DNA of 12,356 nucleotides, from positions 20,952-33,307 of the forward strand of contig DXXH01000019.1 of assembly GCA_019416395.1 (NCBI GenBank), read 5' to 3'. The position numbers and the translations under genes were made by a program. The notes beneath the pieces were generated by a model, which was given only the letters and a program-made list of their open reading frames with translations, made no database searches and had not been told where the DNA came from. The DNA is from Clostridiales bacterium. Lineage in GTDB: Bacteria > Bacillota > Clostridia > Oscillospirales > Acutalibacteraceae. Below, in pieces: positions 6,715-12,356 of the stretch. Numbering within the stretch: the first letter of the stretch is position 1; each line of letters starts with the position of its first letter.

Positions 6715-7515
6715 ATGAAATACTTTGACACCCACATTCATTTTTTTCCGGACAAATTAGCTGTAAAAGCCCTTCCCCGCCTGCGGGAAATCAGCAAGTG
6801 CCAAACTTTTAGCGACGGCACCCGGACCGGCACTCTAAAGAATATGGAAGAATGGGGCTGCGTGGGCGGCATGGCGCTGCACATTGCCACCAATGCCCAT
6901 CAGCAAACTTCCGTAAATAACTTCGCCAAGGAATCACAACATGACAACATTTACTGCTTTGGCAGTGTGTACCCCTTCGCGGAAAACGCAGTGGAAGAGA
7001 TCCACCGGGTCAAAGAGATGGGCCTTTACGGCCTGAAGCTTCACCCGGATTACCAGGAATTTTTCATCGGTGACGACGCCGCCATGCCCATCTACGCAGA
7101 AGCGGAAAAACTGGGCATGATTATTGCATTCCACACGGGCCGGGACCCCTACTCCCCCAACCTGGTCCACTGTCCCCCCGATGTGTTGGGAAAAATCGCG
7201 GATCTATTTCCCAAGCTGACCATTATCGCCGCTCACATGGGCGGTATGGAAATGCCCAAAGACGCGGCCAAATATTTAGCTGGCAAACCCAACGTTTACT
7301 TTGATACGGCATTTGCGTCCCATTTTCTCAATGCTCAGGAACTGACAGAACTGATCCATCTCCACGGCGCAGACAAAGTATTGTTCGCCACAGACTGCCC
7401 TTGGAGCACGCTTCCCGACGAGAAAAATCTTTTGGACGCCGCTGATCTGACGGAATCGGAGCGGGAACAAATCGCCTATAAAAACGCGGAAAAGCTTTTC
7501 GGTATCACGGTTTGA
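6715..7515 (+). CDS. Amidohydrolase-family TIM-barrel metal-dependent hydrolase
   Basis: The 266-residue protein belongs to the amidohydrolase superfamily (Amidohydro_2 / COG2159 type). The metal-site pattern is complete: H7-x-H9 in FDTHIHFF on strand 1, the GLKLHP segment (K108, H110), H140 in IIAFHTG, H174 in AAHMGG and D227 in FATDCPW. Members hydrolyse or decarboxylate many small molecules, and the substrate cannot be told from sequence. There is no signal peptide, so it is cytoplasmic. I chose ATG 6715 because AGAAAGGA lies just upstream and the HxH motif sits at residue 7, as usual; an upstream in-frame ATG at 6640 would place the terminator hairpin inside the coding region. No separate promoter is obvious between the terminator and the start. 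Confidence 0.9.
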   Translation: MKYFDTHIHFFPDKLAVKALPRLREISKCQTFSDGTRTGTLKNMEEWGCVGGMALHIATNAHQQTSVNNFAKESQHDNIYCFGSVYPFAENAVEEIHRVKEMGLYGLKLHPDYQEFFIGDDAAMPIYAEAEKLGMIIAFHTGRDPYSPNLVHCPPDVLGKIADLFPKLTIIAAHMGGMEMPKDAAKYLAGKPNVYFDTAFASHFLNAQELTELIHLHGADKVLFATDCPWSTLPDEKNLLDAADLTESEREQIAYKNAEKLFGITV

Positions 7516-7540
7516 CTTTTTTCCGGAAACCGGGTAGAAT
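7512..7540 (+). promoter_or_regulatory. Sigma-A-like promoter of the small lipoprotein gene
   Basis: TTGACT (7512-7517) and TAGAAT (7535-7540) are separated by 17 bases. The -35 box overlaps the TGA stop codon (7513-7515) of the amidohydrolase gene. The next start codon is at 7574. Confidence 0.7.
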
Positions 7541-7573
7541 AAAGGAAACTCTCCCGTGAAAAGGAGCTTTGTT

Positions 7574-7978
7574 ATGAGAAAAGTCATTTCCCTGCTGCTG
7601 GCCGCTGCCTTGTGTGTTCTGTGCGCTGGGTGTTCCCAACCGGATTCCCTGACACTGGATCTTTCCCAAGGATATGGCCAGCATTTGAAATTGCTCCATC
7701 TAAATGCCAGCACTGCCGAAAAAAAAGAACTGCTAGAAGCTTTCCAACAAGTGTTGGAGAATTCCGATCCCCTGGACAAGGATTTCTCCCTGTTCGCTTA
7801 TTATCCGGATTACCTGCTGGAGCTACAGGATAACGGCCAAACCACCACGGCTATTGTGGACGTCAATGGAGACTTTATCGACTTTTACTATCCTGGTGAA
7901 ACTCTGGAAGAGCCTCAGCAGCTGTACCGCTCCCAGGTTACTGCGGCGGATTTTCGCAAGCTGGTTCACTGGACTTGA
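7574..7978 (+). CDS. Small predicted lipoprotein of unknown function
   Basis: The 134-residue product begins with a lipoprotein signal peptide: a short MRK start, a hydrophobic stretch, then A18-G19-C20 as the cleavage and lipid-attachment site. The -3 residue is cysteine rather than the usual leucine. The mature part (about 115 residues) is mildly acidic, without repeats or further cysteines, and contains FSLFAYYPDYLLEL, AIVDVNGDFIDFYYPG and a C-terminal ADFRKLVHWT; it looks like a small globular domain outside the membrane. I do not recognise the family. ATG 7574 has AAGGAG at the right distance and starts directly at the signal peptide; an in-frame ATG at 7556 would lie upstream of that site. 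It has its own promoter and terminator, so it is a single-gene unit. Confidence 0.8.
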   Translation: MRKVISLLLAAALCVLCAGCSQPDSLTLDLSQGYGQHLKLLHLNASTAEKKELLEAFQQVLENSDPLDKDFSLFAYYPDYLLELQDNGQTTTAIVDVNGDFIDFYYPGETLEEPQQLYRSQVTAADFRKLVHWT

Positions 7979-8007
7979 TCTACCTAAAAGCTATTTTCCC
8001 ATAAGAT

Positions 8008-8035
8008 AAGCGGCCCTGTTCGGAGCCGCTTTTTT
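8008..8035 (+). terminator. Rho-independent terminator of the lipoprotein gene
   Basis: AAGCGGC (8008-8014) pairs with GCCGCTT (8025-8031), and a six-T run (8030-8035) overlaps the end of the stem. It lies about 30 bases after the lipoprotein stop. No T run follows on the minus strand, so it does not clearly serve the convergent SprT-like gene. Confidence 0.85.
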
Positions 8036-8067
8036 GTTGCCTTTTCGCAGACCGCCGTCTCGGAAAT

Positions 8068-8556
8068 TCACTGGAGACGCTCCAGCTTGCCGCCGCAAGA
8101 GCAGCGATACCGGCTGGGATTCTTGACCGCTTTGGACATACGCCGCCGCGGAATCACCGCTCCACAGGAAGTACACCTAAGAAAATACTTTACCGAGTCC
8201 TGCCGAAGCCTTTGTGGCTGTCCTTCCACCGCCACAGTCCGCTGTATTTCCAACCCCAGGGCTTCACCAGCTTTCACTGCGTAAGCTTTCCAGCGCTTTC
8301 CGTGATTCTGACACCCATAGCAGGTGTGAAGAAGCTCATGGACCAAGGTTGCGTGAAGCAATTCTGGATTGTCTAAAATCCCCGCAGATATTTCAATGGT
8401 AAAGGCGCCTTCTTTCCGGATACAGCACCCGAGCCGCCGCTTCGCCCGGGTATTTACCACTACAGCAGGCCGTATTTCCCGGGACAAGGGGATTCCCAGC
8501 CCACGGAGTGTATTTTCCAGATCCCCCAGGAGCGTATCAAGTTGTGCTTGGGTCAT
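8068..8556 (-). CDS. SprT-like zinc metalloprotease-fold protein
   Basis: The 162-residue protein matches the SprT-like domain (relatives of bacterial SprT and of eukaryotic Spartan, which cuts DNA-protein crosslinks). The zinc site HELLH is at 73-77, with a likely third ligand H85 in GCQNHGKRWKAYA. A C-terminal zinc ribbon follows: C128-x2-C131 and C152-x-C154; the second half is CSCGG rather than the usual CxxC. There is no signal peptide, so it is cytoplasmic. Its cellular target is unknown and protease activity is inferred from the fold. The ATG has a strong GGGGGGAAG site upstream and its own promoter (8589-8617). It converges on the lipoprotein gene, and no clear terminator of its own is seen. 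Confidence 0.9.
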   Translation of the reverse strand: MTQAQLDTLLGDLENTLRGLGIPLSREIRPAVVVNTRAKRRLGCCIRKEGAFTIEISAGILDNPELLHATLVHELLHTCYGCQNHGKRWKAYAVKAGEALGLEIQRTVAVEGQPQRLRQDSVKYFLRCTSCGAVIPRRRMSKAVKNPSRYRCSCGGKLERLQ

Positions 8557-8588
8557 ACAGCTTCCCCCCTTTTATCTGGATTCCTCTT

Positions 8589-8617
8589 AGAATACACCTA
8601 TTTTTGATGGGAAGCAA
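8589..8617 (-). promoter_or_regulatory. Sigma-A-like promoter of the SprT-like gene
   Basis: On the minus strand TTGCTT (8617-8612) and TATTCT (8594-8589) are 17 bases apart, with the start codon about 33 bases downstream. The -35 box is identical to that of prfB. Confidence 0.65.
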
Positions 8618-8660
8618 GTTGCACTTTTCCAATTTAGAAAGTCTCTACCGAAAAAACGAT

Positions 8661-8698
8661 AAAAAAGGGCAGTGTTTTGGAAAGCACTACCCTTTTTT
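8661..8698 (-). terminator. Terminator of the GH3 gene (near-symmetric hairpin)
   Basis: GGG-C-AGTG (8667-8674) pairs with CACT-A-CCC (8685-8692), with one C/A mismatch. The stem is flanked by A6 (8661-8666) and T6 (8693-8698). On the minus strand it lies 10 bases after the GH3 stop and ends in six T residues. It could also work on the plus strand, but no plus-strand gene enters from the left. Confidence 0.88.
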
Positions 8699-8707
8699 CT
8701 TTGTAAT

Positions 8708-11167
8708 TTATTTTACCAAGTTTTTCGCCGTCTGCACGATGCGCTGAGCGCACTCCACCAGATCCTCATGGGTAATGGGATAGGCGCTGTCCGGATTGTT
8801 GAGCGCATTCATCAAATCCTTGTAATCAATGGGACTGCCCGGCATTAAAATGTCGTTGCCCGCTTTGATCGAACCAGAAGCACAGGCTGGCGAATACTTG
8901 GTTTTCATGGCTCCCGCCATAGCGGAAACTACCCAGTCCGTCATCACCAGCCCCTGGAACCCCCATTCTCCACGCAGGCAGGTCATAATCAAATCCCGGC
9001 GCTGGGAAGTGTGTTCCCCATTCAGCAAGTTATAAGAGGTCATCAACGCATGAGGCTGGGATTCTTCCACCGCAATCTGGAAACCCTTCAAGTACAAATC
9101 CCGCAACGCCCGCTCGCTGACAATGCTGTTGGAAAGCATACGGTTCGTCTCTTGGTTGTTGCAGGCAAAATGCTTGATGGTAGTCCCACGGCCGGGGTGA
9201 CTCTGTACGCCCTGGGTCAGTGCTGCCGTAATTTTGCCACTGATCAACGGATCCTCGGAATAGTATTCAAAATTCCGGCCGCACAGCGGCAACCGGTGGA
9301 TATTCAGTGCAGGGGCAAGCCACAGATGTACCCCGAAGCGTTCCATCTCTTCCCCAATCATATCCCCGCATTGACGGCACAGCTCCAAATTCCAGCTCTG
9401 CGCCAAGGCAGTGCCAATGGGCATGGCAGAGCAATACTGGTGAAGCACTTCCCCTTTCCGCTGGGATTGCTGCTGGCCCATGGATCCCAAACTGGCCAGC
9501 ATATCCTCGTCCATGAATTCCGCAAAACCAGCGGGTAAGGACATATCCAGGGGAAATACTCCATTTTCATCTTTGCCATAATCTTTGTTAAGGCGCAACC
9601 CAGCAGGGCCGTCCGCCATTACGATCACCGGCAATCCCCGATCCTCAAAACGCCCGGTAGTCTCACCAGCGGCACCAACCACCCGCATACCGGCGTTGCC
9701 CACAAAGCTTTTACTGCCCTCGTCCTGGAAACCGCCCAAACAGATGTAAGCCAGCTCCTCATCGGACAGGGACTCCACAAATTCTTTCGTCTGGGGCTGG
9801 ATTTCCATCGAACCGGGAACCGCTTTGGGAACAAAGTCTGTCCCCTTTACAGAAAACACCGGCGCGGCGGAGATCTCCTGCTGCTGGCCCTGGGGCTGAT
9901 AGGGATTCCCCGTGGGCTTCCAGTCTTCAAAATCAGGCTGGCCGCCAATATGGCTCAACTGCCGCACTTGAATTGGATCTTCCAAGCGCACTACTCCACA
10001 AACATGGGTGTCCCTGCTGGAAGTCCCCAGTCTCAGCACATAATCGCCAGCTTCCAGCACCTGACATGCGGTATCGCTGTCAAAAGAAGCCAATTCCTCT
10101 AAAGCGAAAGTCAAGGTCACCTGCTCTTCCTCGCCGGGAGCCAATTCCTTTGTTTTTCCAAAGGCTGCCAGCGATTGATGAGGTTGATCCAGCTTTCCAG
10201 AAGGCACAGACACATACAGCTGTACTACTTCCTTGCCCAGGGCCTTTCCTGTATTTTGTACTACGGCTTGCACTTCCACCTTGGTTCCGGACACTTCTGT
10301 CTGGATCCCCGTCACCTGGAAGGTGGTATAGCCCAAACCATACCCAAAGGGGAACATGGGAGTTTTATCCACCGTGTCAAAATAGCGGTATCCCACGTAA
10401 ATTCCTTCCTTATAGCGGGTATCGTCCATTTGGGCAAACTCCCCTACCTTGCAGTAGTCTTCCCATTTAGCCCAGGTAGAGGCCAGTTTTCCGGAAGGAT
10501 AAGCTTTACCCAACAGTACGTCGGCCAAGGAGTCGCCAATGGTCATGCCTGTCTGGGAAAGCAAAAGGATATTCTCCACTTCCATGACCGGGCTCAGGTC
10601 CACCACGCCGCCTACGTTGAGTACCAGCAGAAACTTTTGGTACTTTTTCCGCGCCGCCAGTATATCCCGAATTTCCGACTTGGTCAGTTCAAAATCTCCA
10701 GGAGCGGGATTCCTGTCAGAACCCTCGCCGGAAATACGCCCCAGCACATACACAGCCAGGTCGCCTTCCCCGTCCATGGGCAGATCATACTCCGGTTCCG
10801 GCATCACAGCGCCCATTCCCAGCATGATTGCGGGAACTCCCATCTCCTTGGCTTTAGCTTTAATTCCTTCCACGAAACTGGCATGGGCTTTCTCACGCAC
10901 CTGGTCATAAGCTTCCAACCACCCTTTTGTGGTGACGGTAAAACCAGCGTTTTCCAAGCCCTCTTCCACCGTAGAAAAATGACGTACATTCACATCGCCT
11001 GAGCCTGTCCCGCCTTTAATAGTGTCCCGGGCTCCGCTGCCATATAAGGCTACCTTTTCTGATTCTGCTAACGGAAACGTTCCATCGCTTTTCAGAAGCA
11101 CCATACACTCGGGCGCCAGTTTGCGTAGCAGCTCCATATGTTTCACTTCATACTCATTCAGATCCAT
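8708..11167 (-). CDS. Glycoside hydrolase family 3 enzyme with reversed domain order (putative beta-glucosidase)
   Basis: The 819-residue protein has all parts of a GH3 glycosidase but in permuted order. The C-type alpha/beta sandwich comes first (about 15-240, with ISGEGSDR near 145-152 and NVGGVVDLS). Next are EGIYVGYRYFDT and PFGYGLGYT (254-281) and a fibronectin-III-like domain (about 296-385). The (beta/alpha)8 barrel is last (about 465-819). Barrel motifs include DGPAG (D519), the NIHR and GRNFEYYSEDP segments, K665-H666 and the SDW-type motif VMTDW with the likely nucleophile D744. E148 is a candidate acid/base by analogy with SGEGxDR enzymes. No signal peptide is seen, so it probably acts on imported beta-linked sugars inside the cell; the exact substrate is unknown. 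AAAGGAG precedes the ATG. It is transcribed alone, with paired palindromes at its promoter. Confidence 0.92.
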   Translation of the reverse strand: MDLNEYEVKHMELLRKLAPECMVLLKSDGTFPLAESEKVALYGSGARDTIKGGTGSGDVNVRHFSTVEEGLENAGFTVTTKGWLEAYDQVREKAHASFVEGIKAKAKEMGVPAIMLGMGAVMPEPEYDLPMDGEGDLAVYVLGRISGEGSDRNPAPGDFELTKSEIRDILAARKKYQKFLLVLNVGGVVDLSPVMEVENILLLSQTGMTIGDSLADVLLGKAYPSGKLASTWAKWEDYCKVGEFAQMDDTRYKEGIYVGYRYFDTVDKTPMFPFGYGLGYTTFQVTGIQTEVSGTKVEVQAVVQNTGKALGKEVVQLYVSVPSGKLDQPHQSLAAFGKTKELAPGEEEQVTLTFALEELASFDSDTACQVLEAGDYVLRLGTSSRDTHVCGVVRLEDPIQVRQLSHIGGQPDFEDWKPTGNPYQPQGQQQEISAAPVFSVKGTDFVPKAVPGSMEIQPQTKEFVESLSDEELAYICLGGFQDEGSKSFVGNAGMRVVGAAGETTGRFEDRGLPVIVMADGPAGLRLNKDYGKDENGVFPLDMSLPAGFAEFMDEDMLASLGSMGQQQSQRKGEVLHQYCSAMPIGTALAQSWNLELCRQCGDMIGEEMERFGVHLWLAPALNIHRLPLCGRNFEYYSEDPLISGKITAALTQGVQSHPGRGTTIKHFACNNQETNRMLSNSIVSERALRDLYLKGFQIAVEESQPHALMTSYNLLNGEHTSQRRDLIMTCLRGEWGFQGLVMTDWVVSAMAGAMKTKYSPACASGSIKAGNDILMPGSPIDYKDLMNALNNPDSAYPITHEDLVECAQRIVQTAKNLVK

Positions 11168-11217
11168 AGGTTTCTCCTTTCAGCCACTCCCAGGGATTGG
11201 GACGCTTGTTTTTTCTT

Positions 11218-11223
11218 ATTATA
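11218..11223 (-). promoter_or_regulatory. -10 box of the GH3 promoter
   Basis: A perfect TATAAT on the minus strand lies about 50 bases before the GH3 start codon. The 17-base spaced -35 position (11241-11246) reads TGGAAG, a poor match, which suggests dependence on an activator or a regulated promoter. Confidence 0.6.
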
Positions 11224-11228
11224 CTGAA

Positions 11229-11287
11229 TTTTCTGAAAAACTTCCATAGGGATCCGTCCAGATCTTTTTCAAACAAGTTTCAGAAAA
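11229..11287. promoter_or_regulatory. Pair of TTTTCWGAAAA palindromes at the GH3 promoter, putative operators
   Basis: TTTTCTGAAAA (11229-11239) is a perfect 5+1+5 palindrome inside the -10/-35 spacer of the GH3 promoter. A second copy, GTTTCAGAAAA (11277-11287), matches 10 of 11 positions of the reverse complement and lies upstream of the -35. Centres are 48 bases apart. The arrangement suits a dimeric regulator binding two sites, but the sequence is AT-rich and no regulator gene is adjacent. Confidence 0.35.
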
Positions 11288-11419
11288 TCGCAGGTTTCCC
11301 CCCAGGTACCCAAATAAAAATAAAGAGCACACCTCACAAGTGTAAAGCGCGCGTCTTGTGTCCAGCGTCATGCCGCTGTGCTGAGCGAACGAAAATGAAC
11401 CCAAACCCAAAACGCGGGC
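11288..11419. other. Intergenic stretch with no supported gene
   Basis: This lies between the GH3 promoter region and the tRNA terminator. It has no ORF with a ribosome binding site. It contains small inverted repeats such as CACAAG/CTTGTG (around 11336-11361) and CAGCG/CGCTG (around 11363-11378) around a GCGCGC core. A structured RNA or a decayed gene is possible, but nothing is firm. Confidence 0.4.
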
Positions 11420-11460
11420 AAAAAAATTCGCGAACCACACAAAAGTGTGATTCGCGAATT
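11420..11460 (-). terminator. Terminator of the tRNA gene
   Basis: AATTCGCGAA (11425-11434) pairs with TTCGCGAATT (11451-11460). After one C/A mismatch, CACAC pairs with GTGTG around an AAAA loop. On the minus strand it is followed by a seven-base T run (11426-11420), which overlaps the stem base. Confidence 0.92.
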
Positions 11461-11463
11461 GGG

Positions 11464-11480
11464 AGCGGCAGCTTGCCGCT
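11464..11480 (-). other. Small hairpin abutting the tRNA 3' CCA end
   Basis: AGCGGCA (11464-11470) pairs perfectly with TGCCGCT (11474-11480) around a 3-base loop. It shares its first base with the terminal A of the encoded CCA and sits ahead of the large terminator hairpin, so the pre-tRNA tail would carry two stacked stems. Confidence 0.6.
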
Positions 11481-11556
11481 GGTGGACCATCAGGGACTCG
11501 AACCCCGGACCGATCGGTTATGAGCCGACTGCTCTAACCAACTGAGCTAATGGTCC
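11480..11556 (-). tRNA. tRNA with anticodon CAU, probably tRNA-Ile2 (may be listed as tRNA-Met)
   Basis: The 77-base gene, read on the minus strand, folds as a full cloverleaf. It has a perfect 7-bp acceptor stem (GGACCAT/ATGGTCC), the TAGCTCAGTTGGTTAGAGC D arm, the anticodon loop CTCATAA (CAU), a variable loop CGGTC, the T arm CGGGG-TTCGAGT-CCCTG, discriminator A and an encoded CCA. A CAU anticodon fits initiator Met, elongator Met or AUA-reading Ile with lysidine. The C4-G69 and C5-G68 acceptor pairs and the GGACC start resemble tRNA-Ile2, whose C34 is changed by TilS, more than elongator Met; a 1-72 pair rules out an initiator-like mismatch. Automated tools often label such genes Met. Confidence 0.93.
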
Positions 11557-11562
11557 TTCTGC

Positions 11563-11593
11563 CAATTGAAAAAACAATTTGTTTTCTCAATTG
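11563..11593. repeat. 31-base near-perfect palindrome in the tRNA leader
   Basis: CAATTGA-A-AAAACAA (11563-11577), a central T, then TTGTTTT-C-TCAATTG (11579-11593): 14 of 15 positions pair. It starts six bases before the mature tRNA 5' end, downstream of the tRNA promoter, so it would be in the precursor RNA. Confidence 0.75.
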
Positions 11594-11606
11594 TCTTAAC
11601 TAAATA

Positions 11607-11635
11607 ATGATACCATGTTTTTTACCATTTGGCAA
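11607..11635 (-). promoter_or_regulatory. Sigma-A-like promoter of the tRNA gene
   Basis: On the minus strand TTGCCA (11635-11630) and TATCAT (11612-11607) are separated by exactly 17 bases, giving a transcript that starts about 45 bases before the mature tRNA 5' end. Confidence 0.7.
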
Positions 11636-11672
11636 GCTAAAATAGATGTTTCTTTTTCAATCGCCTTGTTCC

Positions 11673-12314
11673 TCATGCTTTTTGCGTCCGGCAAAACCGG
11701 AAATTCTGCACCTGGTCTATGAGAAAAGAGGAGATCGTCACCGTCATTATGGAAAAAATGATCCGGGTAAAGGGAATATAGGTCAAGGATAACGCCAACA
11801 CCGTCAAATCCGTAAACAAGTAGGAAAAGGATAGTCTCCACCGGGTAACCTTGGAAATCACCAAGGCCAAAGCGTCATCACCACCGCTGGATCCCCCCTG
11901 CCGGACTATCAATCCCACGCCTATTCCTACAAACACTCCGCCTAAAATGGCCGCTGCTAAAGGATACTGGGATAGATCCGGCAGCATATGGGGGAATTGC
12001 TCCCAGATCTTATAAAATAAGGACACGCTGAATGTGGACAAAATGGATATACGGATAAATGATCCGCCTAAATATTTAAACGCCAGCAAATAGCAAAGAA
12101 TATCCAACACCGGGGTGATATACGCCGGCGAAATTCCCAGCCAATGCTCCACCAAAAGCATGGCCCCAATGACGCCCCCTTCCGTGATACCCGTCTGCTG
12201 ATGAATATTGTGAATTCCAAAGGTGCAGATCGCCGCTCCTAACAGTATCAAAAAGAACTTCTTCCAGGAAAGCCCTTCCAGAGCTTTCTCCGTCCATCGG
12301 GATATGGTTCGCAC
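11673..12314 (-). CDS. YitT-family integral membrane protein
   Basis: The 213-residue product is a multi-pass membrane protein of the YitT family (DUF161), whose biochemical role is unknown. Hydrophobic segments lie near 18-40, 44-62, 66-84, 121-138 and 162-190. The family region IHQQTGITEGGVIG and the strongly conserved GGSSGGDDALALVISK loop are present. Most family members carry a C-terminal DUF2179 domain and reach about 280-290 residues; this one stops at FRFCRTQKA and lacks it. I chose GTG 12314 because a perfect AGGAGG (12327-12322) lies seven bases upstream; an ATG at 12344 would put that site inside the gene. A TATTAT or TATAGT box near the right edge may be its -10. No terminator is seen before the tRNA promoter. 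Confidence 0.88.
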   Translation of the reverse strand: MRTISRWTEKALEGLSWKKFFLILLGAAICTFGIHNIHQQTGITEGGVIGAMLLVEHWLGISPAYITPVLDILCYLLAFKYLGGSFIRISILSTFSVSLFYKIWEQFPHMLPDLSQYPLAAAILGGVFVGIGVGLIVRQGGSSGGDDALALVISKVTRWRLSFSYLFTDLTVLALSLTYIPFTRIIFSIMTVTISSFLIDQVQNFRFCRTQKA

Positions 12315-12356
12315 AAAAATACCTCCTTGCTTTTTCCGTCCCAAGAACTATAATAA

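Noticed and set aside
11340..11354. Catabolite-responsive (CcpA-type) element at TGTAAAGCGCGCG
   Set aside because: The CG core is shifted by one base against the consensus and the right half does not match.
11219..11440. Minus-strand 73-residue frame after the tRNA
   Set aside because: It begins inside the terminator hairpin, has no ribosome binding site and runs over the GH3 promoter.
11197..11523. Plus-strand 108-residue frame ending in PLVDHQGLEPRTDRL
   Set aside because: It is made of a terminator and the antisense of a tRNA, a well-known source of false proteins.
1..12356. Genomic island, phage or defence system
   Set aside because: The genes are mostly housekeeping or common accessory functions, with similar base composition and no integrase, transposase, toxin or defence gene.

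Overview
The window looks like an ordinary chromosomal stretch from a gut-type, spore-forming member of the Clostridia, most likely Oscillospiraceae or a close relative. The clues are moderate-to-high GC, AGGAGG ribosome binding sites, sigma-A-like promoters with 16-17 base spacers, a zinc-type S18, a YitT-family protein, a Prok-RING/DUF2628 protein beside galU, and a collagen-like Gly-X-Y protein of the kind found on clostridial spores or cell surfaces. No phage, insertion sequence, CRISPR array or plasmid gene is visible. The species assignment is inference.

Layout. Positions 1-541 (minus) hold the N-terminal part of a collagen-like protein built on a 54-base tandem repeat; the gene runs off the left edge. 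Positions 604-1837 (minus) hold prfB with its own promoter and terminator. From 1931 rightward (plus) come a RING/zinc-ribbon membrane protein and galU, probably one transcript, ending at a hairpin. They are followed by a Nudix hydrolase and a small cysteine-rich protein resembling the CCG-domain (HdrB-like) family. A strong promoter at 5273 then drives rpsF-ssb-rpsR, with a structured leader that resembles the S6:S18 autoregulatory element and a strong terminator after rpsR. Next are an amidohydrolase and a small lipoprotein (plus).

From 8068 to the right edge everything is on the minus strand: a SprT-like metalloprotease, a GH3 glycosidase with reversed domain order, a tRNA with anticodon CAU (probably lysidine-type tRNA-Ile2), and a YitT-family membrane protein.

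The genes form several short, independent units: translation (prfB, rpsF, rpsR, tRNA), DNA maintenance (ssb), envelope sugar precursor supply (galU), surface (collagen-like protein) and sugar use (GH3). No new multi-gene system is evident. The points most worth a second look are the paired TTTTCWGAAAA sites at the GH3 promoter, the large palindrome in the tRNA leader with a double hairpin after the CCA end, the permuted GH3, the incomplete second cysteine motif of the HdrB-like protein, and the rpsF leader.
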